DNA from: Stygiolobus azoricus
GTDB lineage: Archaea > Thermoproteota > Thermoprotei_A > Sulfolobales > Sulfolobaceae
Assembly (NCBI RefSeq): GCF_009729035.1
Contig: NZ_CP045483.1
Location: forward strand, 620,001-684,000
Direction of reading: 5' to 3'
DNA length: 64,000 nucleotides
Part shown: positions 52,773-61,514 of the stretch, one piece after another
How positions within the stretch are numbered: position 1 is the stretch's first letter
Layout of the letters: each line of letters starts with the position of its first letter
Translations under genes and position numbers: made by a program
The notes under the pieces: generated by a model
What the model saw: only the letters and a program-made list of their open reading frames with translations
What the model was told of the DNA's origin: nothing
Database searches by the model: none

Positions 52773-53405
52773 ATGAGCTATAAAACAAGTAATGACAAGA
52801 CTACAGTAAATATTATACTCTCTTTCGTAATTTCTATTCTAGTTATGATATCGACGTTATTCTTAGCTCCGACGCTTATTTCAGTACCAATTCCACCGTC
52901 TATTAACACCGGTGCACTTAACGTAATTACGCAAGGTAACTGGACTCAAGTTGTTAGTGCTGTAGTATCTCGACAAGACTCCATGTTTGTAATTACATTT
53001 TCTAATGGGACTTCATTGACCTTAGAAATGAATAATTTCCTGAAATCAAATTTAGGAGAAATATTTATAAATAGTTTTAATAATCGTGATGCCATCGAGT
53101 TTACCAAGGCTTTCGTGTATTTTTATGAAGATAATTACAGTGGCAAAACCACCTTACTTATAATTAAGGCTTATTATACTCAACCTAATTACCAAGTCCC
53201 TTATGAGATCTATTCGAGTGCTCAGGGCTTCAGAGGTACTGAAGGACCGTTCTATTGGGTCGGAAATTCAAGTTATTGGGTTAGTTACTCTAACCAAACT
53301 TATTATTTATCCGTCCTAACTTTAGTTAAAACCGTTAGCTTTAACATAACTGTAAACCAATATCTGTCCATTCTTCAGCTTATAACTACCTCGAACAACT
53401 TATAA
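52773..53405 (+). CDS. exported protein with N-terminal anchor
   Basis: 210 residues: one N-terminal helix (IILSFVISILVMISTLFLA) anchoring an exterior beta-rich domain with many NXS/T sites and aromatic residues (YSSAQGFRGTEGPFYWVGNSSYWVSYSNQTYYLS). No known motif. An A/T box is present upstream but imprecise. Unknown surface or adhesion role. Confidence 0.6.
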   Translation: MSYKTSNDKTTVNIILSFVISILVMISTLFLAPTLISVPIPPSINTGALNVITQGNWTQVVSAVVSRQDSMFVITFSNGTSLTLEMNNFLKSNLGEIFINSFNNRDAIEFTKAFVYFYEDNYSGKTTLLIIKAYYTQPNYQVPYEIYSSAQGFRGTEGPFYWVGNSSYWVSYSNQTYYLSVLTLVKTVSFNITVNQYLSILQLITTSNNL

Positions 53406-53467
53406 CATGACAAAAAGATATTTTAGTGAGATAATCCCTTAACAAGAACTCATTTCAAAACCGGATT

Positions 53468-53487
53468 ATTTCGTAAGTTAACGAAAT
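53468..53487. terminator. hairpin between convergent genes
   Basis: attcgt-type 7-base stem (atttcgt/acgaaat) with a 6-base loop, midway between the 210-residue gene (ending 53405) and the broken helical gene (ending 53494). Could terminate either transcript. Confidence 0.35.
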
Positions 53488-53493
53488 CCCCGT

Positions 53494-53928
53494 TTAGGTC
53501 GACATTTTAAACCTTTTCATCATTTGACACTGAATCATCTTTATTCTATCAACTTGTTCCTTCGTGAGGTGTTGTGAAACCCATTCATAGTTTAGCGAGA
53601 CCAGTAATAGTATTATATTCTTTTTATCCACGTTGTTCTTCTTATATTGTTCAAATAATGACAGAGCCGTCTCCGTAAACTGGTATATGCCATGATAGAG
53701 TTTATCCAACTTTTTCGATACTTGCAACATTTCCTTTTTGGGAACCGCACAATTCGTATCTTTTCTATGAAGGTTATGGTGCATAGCTAATGATTACAAC
53801 AGCCTCCTCTCTGCTTTATACGCCCTGAATGCCGACAACCTTAGCTCGCCTTTCTCTAATCTATAATAAGACACAATAAAGTCCTTGTAACTCATTCTGG
53901 CATACGTAATTTCATCCCTGATAGCCAT
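53494..53928 (-). pseudogene. helical HEPN/PaREP1-like gene with in-frame TAA
   Basis: The first part (ATG 53928) encodes 44 residues ending LEKGELRLSAFRAYKAERRLL and stops at a TAA (53794-53796). The same frame then continues without a gap through Met 53784 for 96 more residues (LDKLYHGIYQFTETALSLFEQYKK...). The join makes a ~144-residue all-helical protein resembling HEPN/PaREP1-type proteins. A good A/T box (gttaaaaa, centred ~27 bases before 53928) supports the upstream start. A single base change (CAA or AAA to TAA) could explain the stop. Two real short genes, decay, or read-through are all possible. Confidence 0.55.
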
Positions 53929-54163
53929 TTTGATTAATGTACCTTATGTGAGTTTTTAACTTTCATAAGTGACTTAGTAACAACTTACTTTCTATGACGA
54001 ACTACTGAACCCTACGTAATTATTATAAGTGTTATATCTCTACACCTATATTTATTAAGCTCTAGAAGAATTCTCGTAACCTATAAACAAACTTTTGCAA
54101 GATTTTCAACTAGGTTTAAATTATTCGAATAACTTTTAAAGTAAGAATATTGAGTGACTGCTC

Positions 54164-54736
54164 ATGGATATAGGGTTAATAATAGGAATATTAATACTAA
54201 TCTTCAATTTTGCAATCTCTATATGGAACAGTTATAATGCGGGGAAAATATCTAGTTACAGAAAAGGATTAGGAACTTTAGTATTCTTTTTGGGAGGATT
54301 CTTGCCAGTAAGTTATGTAATCGCGACAATAATCACATTTATACTAGCATACTTAGGTTACATCTCGATATCAACTACAACGTTCATTTTAGGATTCGAC
54401 TTCCTATTTTTCGGACTAGCGATAGTAATGTGGGGAGTAATAGCTACAACTCTAAGCATCGTAGCCACAGTGAAGGGAAGAAGTTGGACTGCTGGAATAA
54501 TAAGTGTTTATAATGCCTTTGCAACTATAGCAGATGCATGGGAATATATCACGGGCTTCTTTTCAGCCTGGAAAAGCATAAGGAGAGCAGTAGATTCCAG
54601 TGACTTTTCAATTATAGACGTAATAGCAATTCTAGCTATAGCACTGGGCATTGGGTATATAATCTCTTATGTAGCGTACAAAGAAGGTCTTAAATCTGAG
54701 ATAGGATATTCTTACGCTTCAAGGAGAGTTTTTTAA
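54164..54736 (+). CDS. four-to-five-helix membrane protein
   Basis: 190 residues, 4-5 helices (~3-22, ~38-62, ~70-100, ~160-180) and a soluble stretch ~115-145 (ADAWEYITGFFSAWKSIRRAVDSSDF). Resembles archaeal membrane proteins with a short amphipathic re-entrant region. cttttaaa (54133-54140) is 24-31 bases before the ATG. No transporter motif. Function unknown. Confidence 0.6.
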   Translation: MDIGLIIGILILIFNFAISIWNSYNAGKISSYRKGLGTLVFFLGGFLPVSYVIATIITFILAYLGYISISTTTFILGFDFLFFGLAIVMWGVIATTLSIVATVKGRSWTAGIISVYNAFATIADAWEYITGFFSAWKSIRRAVDSSDFSIIDVIAILAIALGIGYIISYVAYKEGLKSEIGYSYASRRVF

Positions 54737-54745
54737 AAGAAAAAG

Positions 54746-56113
54746 TCATAGAACTTTTCTTGCAGTATATGCTATAAGTTCATTCGTAGTAGGGTGTTGG
54801 TCTGCGAATTCAGCTAAATCCCTAGCTGTTAATCCGTGGGCTACAGCTTGTCCTAACTCGTTAATAACAAACCCTGCATGAACACCTACGATCCAAGCCC
54901 CTATTAGCCTCAAACTACCACGTTCAAAGTACAGTTTTAAAACTCCACCCATCTCGTCATATATTTGTGCCATAGGATCATTCTTTAACTCGTAAGAAGC
55001 CTCAATGAAGCTAATTCCCATTCTTTCTGCTTCGGAGGGCATAATGCCTACGTAAGAAGCTGGAGGAATTGTAAAGATAGTTACTGGAATACTCTTGAAG
55101 TCCACGTAGTCCATTGGCGTGCTATTACTCATAATGTTATAAGCTGCAGCAATCGACATCCTTACAGCGGCGTGAAAATATGGAGCCTTTCCATTGACAT
55201 CGCCAGTTGCAAAGACGTTAGGTAAGTTTGTTTTCATGGAGTCGTTGACACTTATATGACCTTTACTATCTAGTGCTAGAATTCCTCCAGCACCCTCGGG
55301 TAAAACGGGTTTCCTACCCGTAGCAAGCATAACCAGTCCAGTTTTTAAACTCTTCTTATTCCCCTTACCGTCACTATAGAAGACCTCAAACTCTTGTTCC
55401 CCTATCTTCTTGATTTCTAGGATAGGGGAGTTATACATTATTTCTAAGCCTAATAGTGGTAATAACGTGTTTACTAATTCGCTTTCGAAACCCTTGAGTA
55501 CTTTATCGCTCCTTACTAGCAGTCTAACGTTATAGCCTAACGCCTTAAGGATAGTAGCAGTCTCGAGTGCAATATAACCTCCTCCTACTATTGTTATATC
55601 GTCAGGAAGTCTTCTTAAGGGCGTTCTATAGCCATAAAGATCGTCACTCGTTATTGCAAATTCAGACCCAGGGAATTTCGGTTTTACAGGCTCACTTCCA
55701 GTAGCTATGATTAAGTATCTACCCTTAACCTCAATTATTCCATTCTCGATTTCGACTTCTACTGTCTTATTATCTATTAACTTTGCCTTTCCTCTTATCA
55801 GCTCTATATTGTCTCTGAATTCCTTTAATTCCTCTCTATGCTGCATATACCTTATTTCCTGAACACGATCCTTGTGATCTTGAATTACGGAGAAATCCGG
55901 TTTTAAATTAGATTTTAGAATCCGGTTATTTCTCCAGACCATCTGTGCTATTTCTCTAACAGTCTTTGATGGGATACACCCTGAAAAAAGGCAGTTACCC
56001 CCCAGTTCTCCTTTAGGATCTATGATTACTACTTTGTACCCAGATCTTGCTAGTCTGAATGCACCCGGATATCCTCCACCACCTGCTCCTATTACTATTA
56101 CATCTGTTTCCAT
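54746..56113 (-). CDS. FAD-dependent pyridine nucleotide-disulfide oxidoreductase (dihydrolipoamide dehydrogenase-like)
   Basis: About 455 residues. FAD motif GAGGGGYPG (near residue 9), redox disulfide CLFSGC (C41/C46 from this start), NAD motif GGGYIALE, FAD motif II ATGDVNGKA, and the His-Pro of HPTTNELI at the C-terminal interface are all present. The enzyme could be dihydrolipoamide, mercuric or other disulfide reductase; no 2-oxoacid complex genes are adjacent. ATG 56113 (METDVIVIG) fits an A/T box (tttaaaca) better than ATG 56131. Follows the 654-residue kinase gene by 30 bases. Confidence 0.85.
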   Translation of the reverse strand: METDVIVIGAGGGGYPGAFRLARSGYKVVIIDPKGELGGNCLFSGCIPSKTVREIAQMVWRNNRILKSNLKPDFSVIQDHKDRVQEIRYMQHREELKEFRDNIELIRGKAKLIDNKTVEVEIENGIIEVKGRYLIIATGSEPVKPKFPGSEFAITSDDLYGYRTPLRRLPDDITIVGGGYIALETATILKALGYNVRLLVRSDKVLKGFESELVNTLLPLLGLEIMYNSPILEIKKIGEQEFEVFYSDGKGNKKSLKTGLVMLATGRKPVLPEGAGGILALDSKGHISVNDSMKTNLPNVFATGDVNGKAPYFHAAVRMSIAAAYNIMSNSTPMDYVDFKSIPVTIFTIPPASYVGIMPSEAERMGISFIEASYELKNDPMAQIYDEMGGVLKLYFERGSLRLIGAWIVGVHAGFVINELGQAVAHGLTARDLAEFADQHPTTNELIAYTARKVL

Positions 56114-56142
56114 AAAAGTATGTAGAATCATATATGTTTAAA

Positions 56143-58107
56143 TCATTTAGAGAGAAGATAAGCGACTTGTTCACTTGTATACCTCTTCATGAAATCGGTA
56201 GTTATACAACCGTAAATAACGTTAACAAGCTCTTGAGGAGTATTAGGAGGCAATTGAGGGCGCCAAGAGGCTAAAACAACCTTAGCTTGGTTAATGTAAC
56301 CCAATGCCTCGTTTATTCTACCACTGATAAACAGATCAGAGGCTTTATTAAGATAGGGAATTGCAGGGTTATCGTTATGTAGTGTCAGGAGATAGTAAGC
56401 TGTAATCCCTAAGGAAAATACGTCCATAGACGGATTCGCCCCTTTTCCCAATACTATCGCTTCTAATTGCTCTGGAGGGCTATAAGCGGGAGTTGCTTGG
56501 TTGAACTTTTGCCCAGCTTTTACTGCAGACCCTAAATCACCTAACTTCACGTTACCTACTAAGTTTAGATTCCTCAAGACCTCATCCACTTGATTCCCAA
56601 CCTTTTTTGCGAAAAATATATTTTGAGGCTTGACGTCTAAGTGAACGTACCCGTTTTTGTGCAAAAAGCTCAAAGCCATAGCAATTTCCCTAATAATTAA
56701 CTTAACAATTATGGGCCATTGCGGGTGATTAACCAGTTGAGTCTTTATTAGATCTGCGGCAGTACCACCCTCCATAAATTCCATAATTATTGCAGGTGGA
56801 TATTTGAAGTAGGCTTCACTATTCCCCCTTAAGGCTGATGTAATGTTATTTATATCAACATATATGCCATAAATCCTCACAAACCGTGGGTTCTTAGACA
56901 ACTCTTTGAGGTTCTCCGACTCACGAAATAAGTCATCAAAAGATGAGAAACTTAGCGCTCTTGTTTGCAAAGGCTCATTTCTCATACTTAATACTTTTAT
57001 AGCATAGTTTATTCCATCCTTTTCAGCCTTTAGAACGTACCCATTCCCCCCTACCCCAAGGACTGAAATAACATTATAACCATAAAGATCATTACCAACC
57101 CAAATCCTTGGATCCCACTTATCCAAAGGAGGCAATATAAGGGGCTTCTTAGGCTCTACAACGCTTGTGTATGTTATAATAATCTTTTCTCCTCTGTTTA
57201 CTATTCCACTTTCTACATTAGGTTTAAAAACTACTTCACCTATCCTGATCTCTTTCGCTTTCCACGGAGCGTTTTTTGAACCCAATATAGGGACTAAGAT
57301 AGGAGACGCTGAACTACTCGAAACGTAATCATACCCTCCTACTTGAACACTCCACTGGATATTAGAAGGAAGACCCGTTACTAAAAAAGTAGCAAAACAA
57401 TGAGGATACTTATCATATGGTATTGTATTGCTGGTGACGAAATTAATCTCAATCTTTCTCCCCTCTTTCAAGTTCCCACTTATCTTGTCTGGCAAATAGT
57501 ATATACCTTGTACGAAGGAGGGACAAAGATGAAACTCTACCCTTTTCTCGTTCAAAACCAGCTTTCGTCCGGTGACTTTTCTCACAACACCGTTAATCTC
57601 TATCTCCCACTGAAAACCATCAGGTATACCCTTTTGCGAAATTACTATAGGATAGCCTTTACCGGTAGCTGCGATTATATTTGCAAAGGCTAAAGTAGTA
57701 AACGTAGACGATAGTAATAGTAATGTGAAATCTCTAGTCAACGGTTCATAAGAGGATAACTCGTAAGTCACTAGGGCTGAGGCAATAGTAATAACTTCCC
57801 ACGCGCATGGTATCACTAAACCAGGAAAACCTAATACTACTGCAAGTATTAAAGACAGAAAGGGAATCCCTAAAATGCTCGTGTTCCCCGATGAAATAAT
57901 TAAGACAAATGATGCAGAAAATGATAGGATAAATGCTATATACGTTAGATTACGATTGAAAGATGCTAATATAGAAATCAATGAAGTTATTATTAATAAC
58001 AAAGTAACATATAGAAGAGAAAACGATTGGAAAAGCAAGAGTAATATTATAGGGGTGAAAATACTGACTATGGACGCCTTAATCAGTCTTCTATTATAGT
58101 AGGGCAT
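56143..58107 (-). CDS. membrane protein kinase with two thermopsin-type beta domains
   Basis: 654 residues. Residues ~1-135: about six membrane helices. ~148-225 and ~237-318: two beta-sandwich repeats, each with a GIP.G..W..E.NG / GLPSNIQWSV.VGG-type start, as in thermopsin-associated domains. ~335-654: kinase with G-loop VLGVGGNGYV, AIK, catalytic HLDVKPQN (H489, D491, K493), DLG (D524). HLD means a non-RD kinase. There is no helix between the beta domains and the kinase, so both should face the same side. A C-lobe insert near 590-615 is TPR-like. A/T box ~27 bases before the start. Confidence 0.88.
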   Translation of the reverse strand: MPYYNRRLIKASIVSIFTPIILLLLFQSFSLLYVTLLLIITSLISILASFNRNLTYIAFILSFSASFVLIISSGNTSILGIPFLSLILAVVLGFPGLVIPCAWEVITIASALVTYELSSYEPLTRDFTLLLLSSTFTTLAFANIIAATGKGYPIVISQKGIPDGFQWEIEINGVVRKVTGRKLVLNEKRVEFHLCPSFVQGIYYLPDKISGNLKEGRKIEINFVTSNTIPYDKYPHCFATFLVTGLPSNIQWSVQVGGYDYVSSSSASPILVPILGSKNAPWKAKEIRIGEVVFKPNVESGIVNRGEKIIITYTSVVEPKKPLILPPLDKWDPRIWVGNDLYGYNVISVLGVGGNGYVLKAEKDGINYAIKVLSMRNEPLQTRALSFSSFDDLFRESENLKELSKNPRFVRIYGIYVDINNITSALRGNSEAYFKYPPAIIMEFMEGGTAADLIKTQLVNHPQWPIIVKLIIREIAMALSFLHKNGYVHLDVKPQNIFFAKKVGNQVDEVLRNLNLVGNVKLGDLGSAVKAGQKFNQATPAYSPPEQLEAIVLGKGANPSMDVFSLGITAYYLLTLHNDNPAIPYLNKASDLFISGRINEALGYINQAKVVLASWRPQLPPNTPQELVNVIYGCITTDFMKRYTSEQVAYLLSK

Positions 58108-58131
58108 AGTAGATAATACTTTTACTCGTCA

Positions 58132-58138
58132 TAAAAAA
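58132..58138 (-). promoter_or_regulatory. predicted TATA box of the 654-residue kinase
   Basis: tttttta on the minus strand, centred about 28 bases before the ATG at 58107; it lies within a 153-base divergent gap shared with the glycosidase. Confidence 0.45.
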
Positions 58139-58260
58139 TTAAGTGATGGTAAAATACCCGAACTGAGAACATTATTAAATAGAAAATTTCTACCGTCTTC
58201 CTTAACTCTAGTCGAGTAATTTTAAAACATTAAATATAATGGACGTTGTTTTTATAATTT

Positions 58261-59427
58261 ATGAAATTCGGATTTTCTACCTCAGCTTTTCAATTTGAAG
58301 AGACTAACACAAATTCAGACTGGTACGAGTGGTTAACTGACGACGTTAATATATCCACTGGTAAAGTAGTTCCCTACTTACCTTATATGAATGCTTACTT
58401 ATCAAAGTACTCCGTTATACACGATTTAGCCTCAAAACTTAATGCAAGCGTTTGGAGGTTCAACCCGAGCTGGAGTAGGCTTTTTAAAACAGAAGAGAAA
58501 ATAGATAATGAAACCGTCAATAAATACAAGGAAGTCTTGAAAGACTTAAAAGACAAGGGGTTTACAATCATTCTTTGCTTAAATCACTTCGACCTCCCTT
58601 TATGGATACATCAGCCTATTATCGCACGTGACTATCTTCTTACCAAAGGAAAACTGGGTTGGTATGACGAGAACACAGTAGGAAAATTCGTGTCCTTTGC
58701 AAAGTTTATCCGTGACACTTATTCAGAATATGTTGATTTGTGGTGCACTTTTAACGAACCCAATATACTGATTAACTTCTCTTATCTTAGCGGAATATTC
58801 CCTCCGGGTATAACTAGCAAAATTGCCTATCAGAAAGCGTTATTAAACGTTATAACAGCTCATAACTTAGTATATGATGAATTTAAGGGCTTAAAAGTAG
58901 GACTTGTCTACAACTTTCCATATGTTCAGGGAAACGACAAAATGGAAGAAGCTGTTTATTCCTTCCTAGAGAAGGTAAAAGTGGATTGGATAGGAGTGAA
59001 TTACTACTCAAGAATAGTCTATGATAAAAACGGAAGCCCCAAGAAGGGATATGGTGTATTTTGCCAACCTAACTCAACTTCCCTAGACGGTAATCCGACC
59101 TCGGATTATGGATGGGAATTATATCCTAAAGGTTTAGAAGAAGTACTAAGAAAAGTAAGTCGACGATTTGACAAACCTATATATATTACCGAAAACGGAA
59201 TAGCCGATTCTAAGGATGTACTAAGACCAAACTTCCTCTTTCAACATCTAGAGGCAATAAAAAATTCCGGCGTTAAAGTAGAGGCTTACATGTACTGGTC
59301 TATAATAGATAATTACGAATGGAACTTTGGCTATGAAATGGAGTTCGGACTGTATGGGCTAGACTTTAGGCCAAGACCAAGCGCGTTTTTGTTCAGAGAG
59401 TTAGTGGAGATTTATTCAAATATTTAA
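58261..59427 (+). CDS. compact GH1 beta-glycosidase
   Basis: 388 residues. Acid/base Glu in TFNEPN (E166), nucleophile Glu in ITENG (E311), sugar-binding Gln in SAFQFEE and Trp in DNYEW are conserved, so the site looks intact. It is about 100 residues shorter than the 489-residue Sulfolobus LacS type: shorter N-terminal loops and no C-terminal extension. Probably monomer or dimer with a different substrate range (inference). An A/T box (attaaatataa) is centred about 25 bases upstream. Cytosolic. Confidence 0.92.
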   Translation: MKFGFSTSAFQFEETNTNSDWYEWLTDDVNISTGKVVPYLPYMNAYLSKYSVIHDLASKLNASVWRFNPSWSRLFKTEEKIDNETVNKYKEVLKDLKDKGFTIILCLNHFDLPLWIHQPIIARDYLLTKGKLGWYDENTVGKFVSFAKFIRDTYSEYVDLWCTFNEPNILINFSYLSGIFPPGITSKIAYQKALLNVITAHNLVYDEFKGLKVGLVYNFPYVQGNDKMEEAVYSFLEKVKVDWIGVNYYSRIVYDKNGSPKKGYGVFCQPNSTSLDGNPTSDYGWELYPKGLEEVLRKVSRRFDKPIYITENGIADSKDVLRPNFLFQHLEAIKNSGVKVEAYMYWSIIDNYEWNFGYEMEFGLYGLDFRPRPSAFLFRELVEIYSNI

Positions 59428-59628
59428 GTAAGAAGAAGATAGTACAAAAATTGATAAAGAAGATAAACATTTTCATCAATTCTATGGTTTAAATGATCAT
59501 CTACCTAATGTCAGTCCTCTACAGTAAATAACAATTCAAAGCTGGTATTAGCTTACTCTATGTCTCATTGCAAACTAATTTTGAAAAATGTTATTCTATA
59601 TAACAATCAAGAAATATGAGGACACAGT

Positions 59629-60624
59629 TTACAGAGTATTAGTTACTTCCATATCAGCGATTAAAGAGGCCAATTGCGAGTTAGAATAGTCCAATGTAAT
59701 TGAAGGAGAGGAAGAATATATTAGAACCATTACTACCCAATTTCCGAAAGCAGTAACACCAACTAATACATCCCCACCCCTTGCTATATAAACAGTGTAA
59801 CCATTAACCAAGGTAGTGAACTTTGACGTGTTAGAAGAAGAATAATAAAGTCCGTTAGATATTATATAAGCTACAATATCTTGTGCGGCCTGGTTAGTAG
59901 ACGCATTAAGGTAGATAGAATAAACATAAACTTCAGAGTTACTATATCCAACTAAACTACCTGAAATTACCCCTTGTACTGACGATATATGATGACCAAA
60001 GACATAGTAATATATAGTAGGTAAATTAGTGGTATTCATGAACATTGACCAGCCTGAAGCTCCAAGCACGCTATCTAACTGGAAAACATTAAAATTATGC
60101 ACGGACTTTGCAGGAGGAGGTATATAAAGAGGAGGAAGTAAAATTATATCGAAGAAATACGGTAACACAACTGAAAGGAGTAATAGCGCTATTGATACGA
60201 AAGCTACATCAGCTATTATTGCCTTAACGACCTTTTTCCTCTTGTTCTTAGTAGTTTTTACACTCTCTTGGTATGAAGCAGGGTCTTGAGTATTTACTGG
60301 CAGAGTTGGGGGAGGTGCCTGAGGGAGGGTTTGTTGTGAATAAGATATTGTCGGTTGTTGAGGTGATTGGCTCTGCGCTTGTTGTGGTTGCTTTAGAGGA
60401 AATCCACACTTCTTGCAAAAGTTAGCATGAGGAACATTTAGAGTACCGCATTTAGGACATTGAATTAGAGAGGAAAAGTTTACGGTCTGAGAAGAAGAAT
60501 TGTCAAATTTCATAGTGGTTGATGTGTTTTGCTGCGGAAAAATTACAAGAGGATTACCACATCTGACGCAATACAAGAACTCGTCGTTATTTGGATATCC
60601 ACATCTAGGACAATATTTAACCAT
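59629..60624 (-). CDS. membrane protein with two zinc ribbons
   Basis: 331 residues. Ribbon 1: CPRCGYPNNDEFLYCVRCGNPL (~5-26); ribbon 2: CPKCGTLNVPHANFCKKCGFPL (~55-76). Then a Pro/Gln linker (~78-112), one membrane helix (~134-155) and an exterior beta domain with many NXS/T (~170-331). The ribbons are cytosolic. Architecture suggests a receptor or sensor that links surface and cytosol. Downstream of the coiled-coil membrane protein in a possible operon (73-base gap). Confidence 0.75.
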   Translation of the reverse strand: MVKYCPRCGYPNNDEFLYCVRCGNPLVIFPQQNTSTTMKFDNSSSQTVNFSSLIQCPKCGTLNVPHANFCKKCGFPLKQPQQAQSQSPQQPTISYSQQTLPQAPPPTLPVNTQDPASYQESVKTTKNKRKKVVKAIIADVAFVSIALLLLSVVLPYFFDIILLPPLYIPPPAKSVHNFNVFQLDSVLGASGWSMFMNTTNLPTIYYYVFGHHISSVQGVISGSLVGYSNSEVYVYSIYLNASTNQAAQDIVAYIISNGLYYSSSNTSKFTTLVNGYTVYIARGGDVLVGVTAFGNWVVMVLIYSSSPSITLDYSNSQLASLIADMEVTNTL

Positions 60625-60697
60625 ACAATGAATAAAAACACCATATTATTAAAAATTCTCCGAAGGTGTAAGAAAGTATAAGATACATAAAATCAGT

Positions 60698-61273
60698 CTA
60701 AATCTCTAACTCCTTACAGCTTTTCTTCAATTGTCTTCTCATATAAAACCAATTCAGTAATATTAAATAAAAGATAGCCAGAAGGTCACTTCCTATTGTG
60801 CATGAGAGAATGTCAATATTATAACTATCAAACTCTGGATATAAGTTTAAGATAAAATCTACTAATGATAAAGAGAATAACAAAATAGAAATGATTCTCA
60901 ATTGTTCAGAAAAGATCGAAAGCTCTTTTGCTATGTTATCTATCTTAATCATTAACCTCGATAAATTGTATATTTTCTTTATCTCTTCATTCATAACTTT
61001 AGCTTTATCTACTATTTCTTTCTGTATATTATCTAGCTTTATTTCTTTTTCTACTTTACTAGCTATCAGTATTTCTTCCAGTAATTCTGATAGACTACTT
61101 TGAGAGAAAAATTCTACTCCTTCTTCCAAGAACTTTAAGATTAGCTTTCTTTTTCCTTCTCCTAATAAGTAATTTGCATGCCTTTTTAATTTCTTGCTAA
61201 CATTATATATAATTACACCATTAGCTAATGTAAATGTTGTGAGTCCTAATAGTAATATTAAATTTTCACTCAA
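60698..61273 (-). CDS. membrane protein with coiled-coil core
   Basis: 191 residues. One N-terminal helix (LILLLGLTTFTLANGVIIY), a long cytosolic coiled coil (~30-125; EEILIASKVEKEIKLDNIQKEIVDKAKVMNEE...), and two C-terminal helices (~128-180). No catalytic motif. May scaffold or cluster neighbouring receptor-type proteins. Just upstream of the zinc-ribbon receptor gene. A/T-rich upstream region. Confidence 0.6.
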   Translation of the reverse strand: MSENLILLLGLTTFTLANGVIIYNVSKKLKRHANYLLGEGKRKLILKFLEEGVEFFSQSSLSELLEEILIASKVEKEIKLDNIQKEIVDKAKVMNEEIKKIYNLSRLMIKIDNIAKELSIFSEQLRIISILLFSLSLVDFILNLYPEFDSYNIDILSCTIGSDLLAIFYLILLNWFYMRRQLKKSCKELEI

Positions 61274-61514
61274 ACTGGTTTACCTCGTAGAATTTTTTCG
61301 TTTTCACAAACTTATTTAATCCTATTATATTACTCTTAATTTCTTTTTTTATATTTATATAAAACGACATTGAGTATAATTTACGCCCATTATACTTATT
61401 TACCCTTTAGGATCTATTTATATCCTATTTAATCAATAATGTTTCTTGCTTAATTATATTTACGTTAATAAAACTTATTTTCACTAAAATTAAAATATAT
61501 TAAAACCGTGTAAA

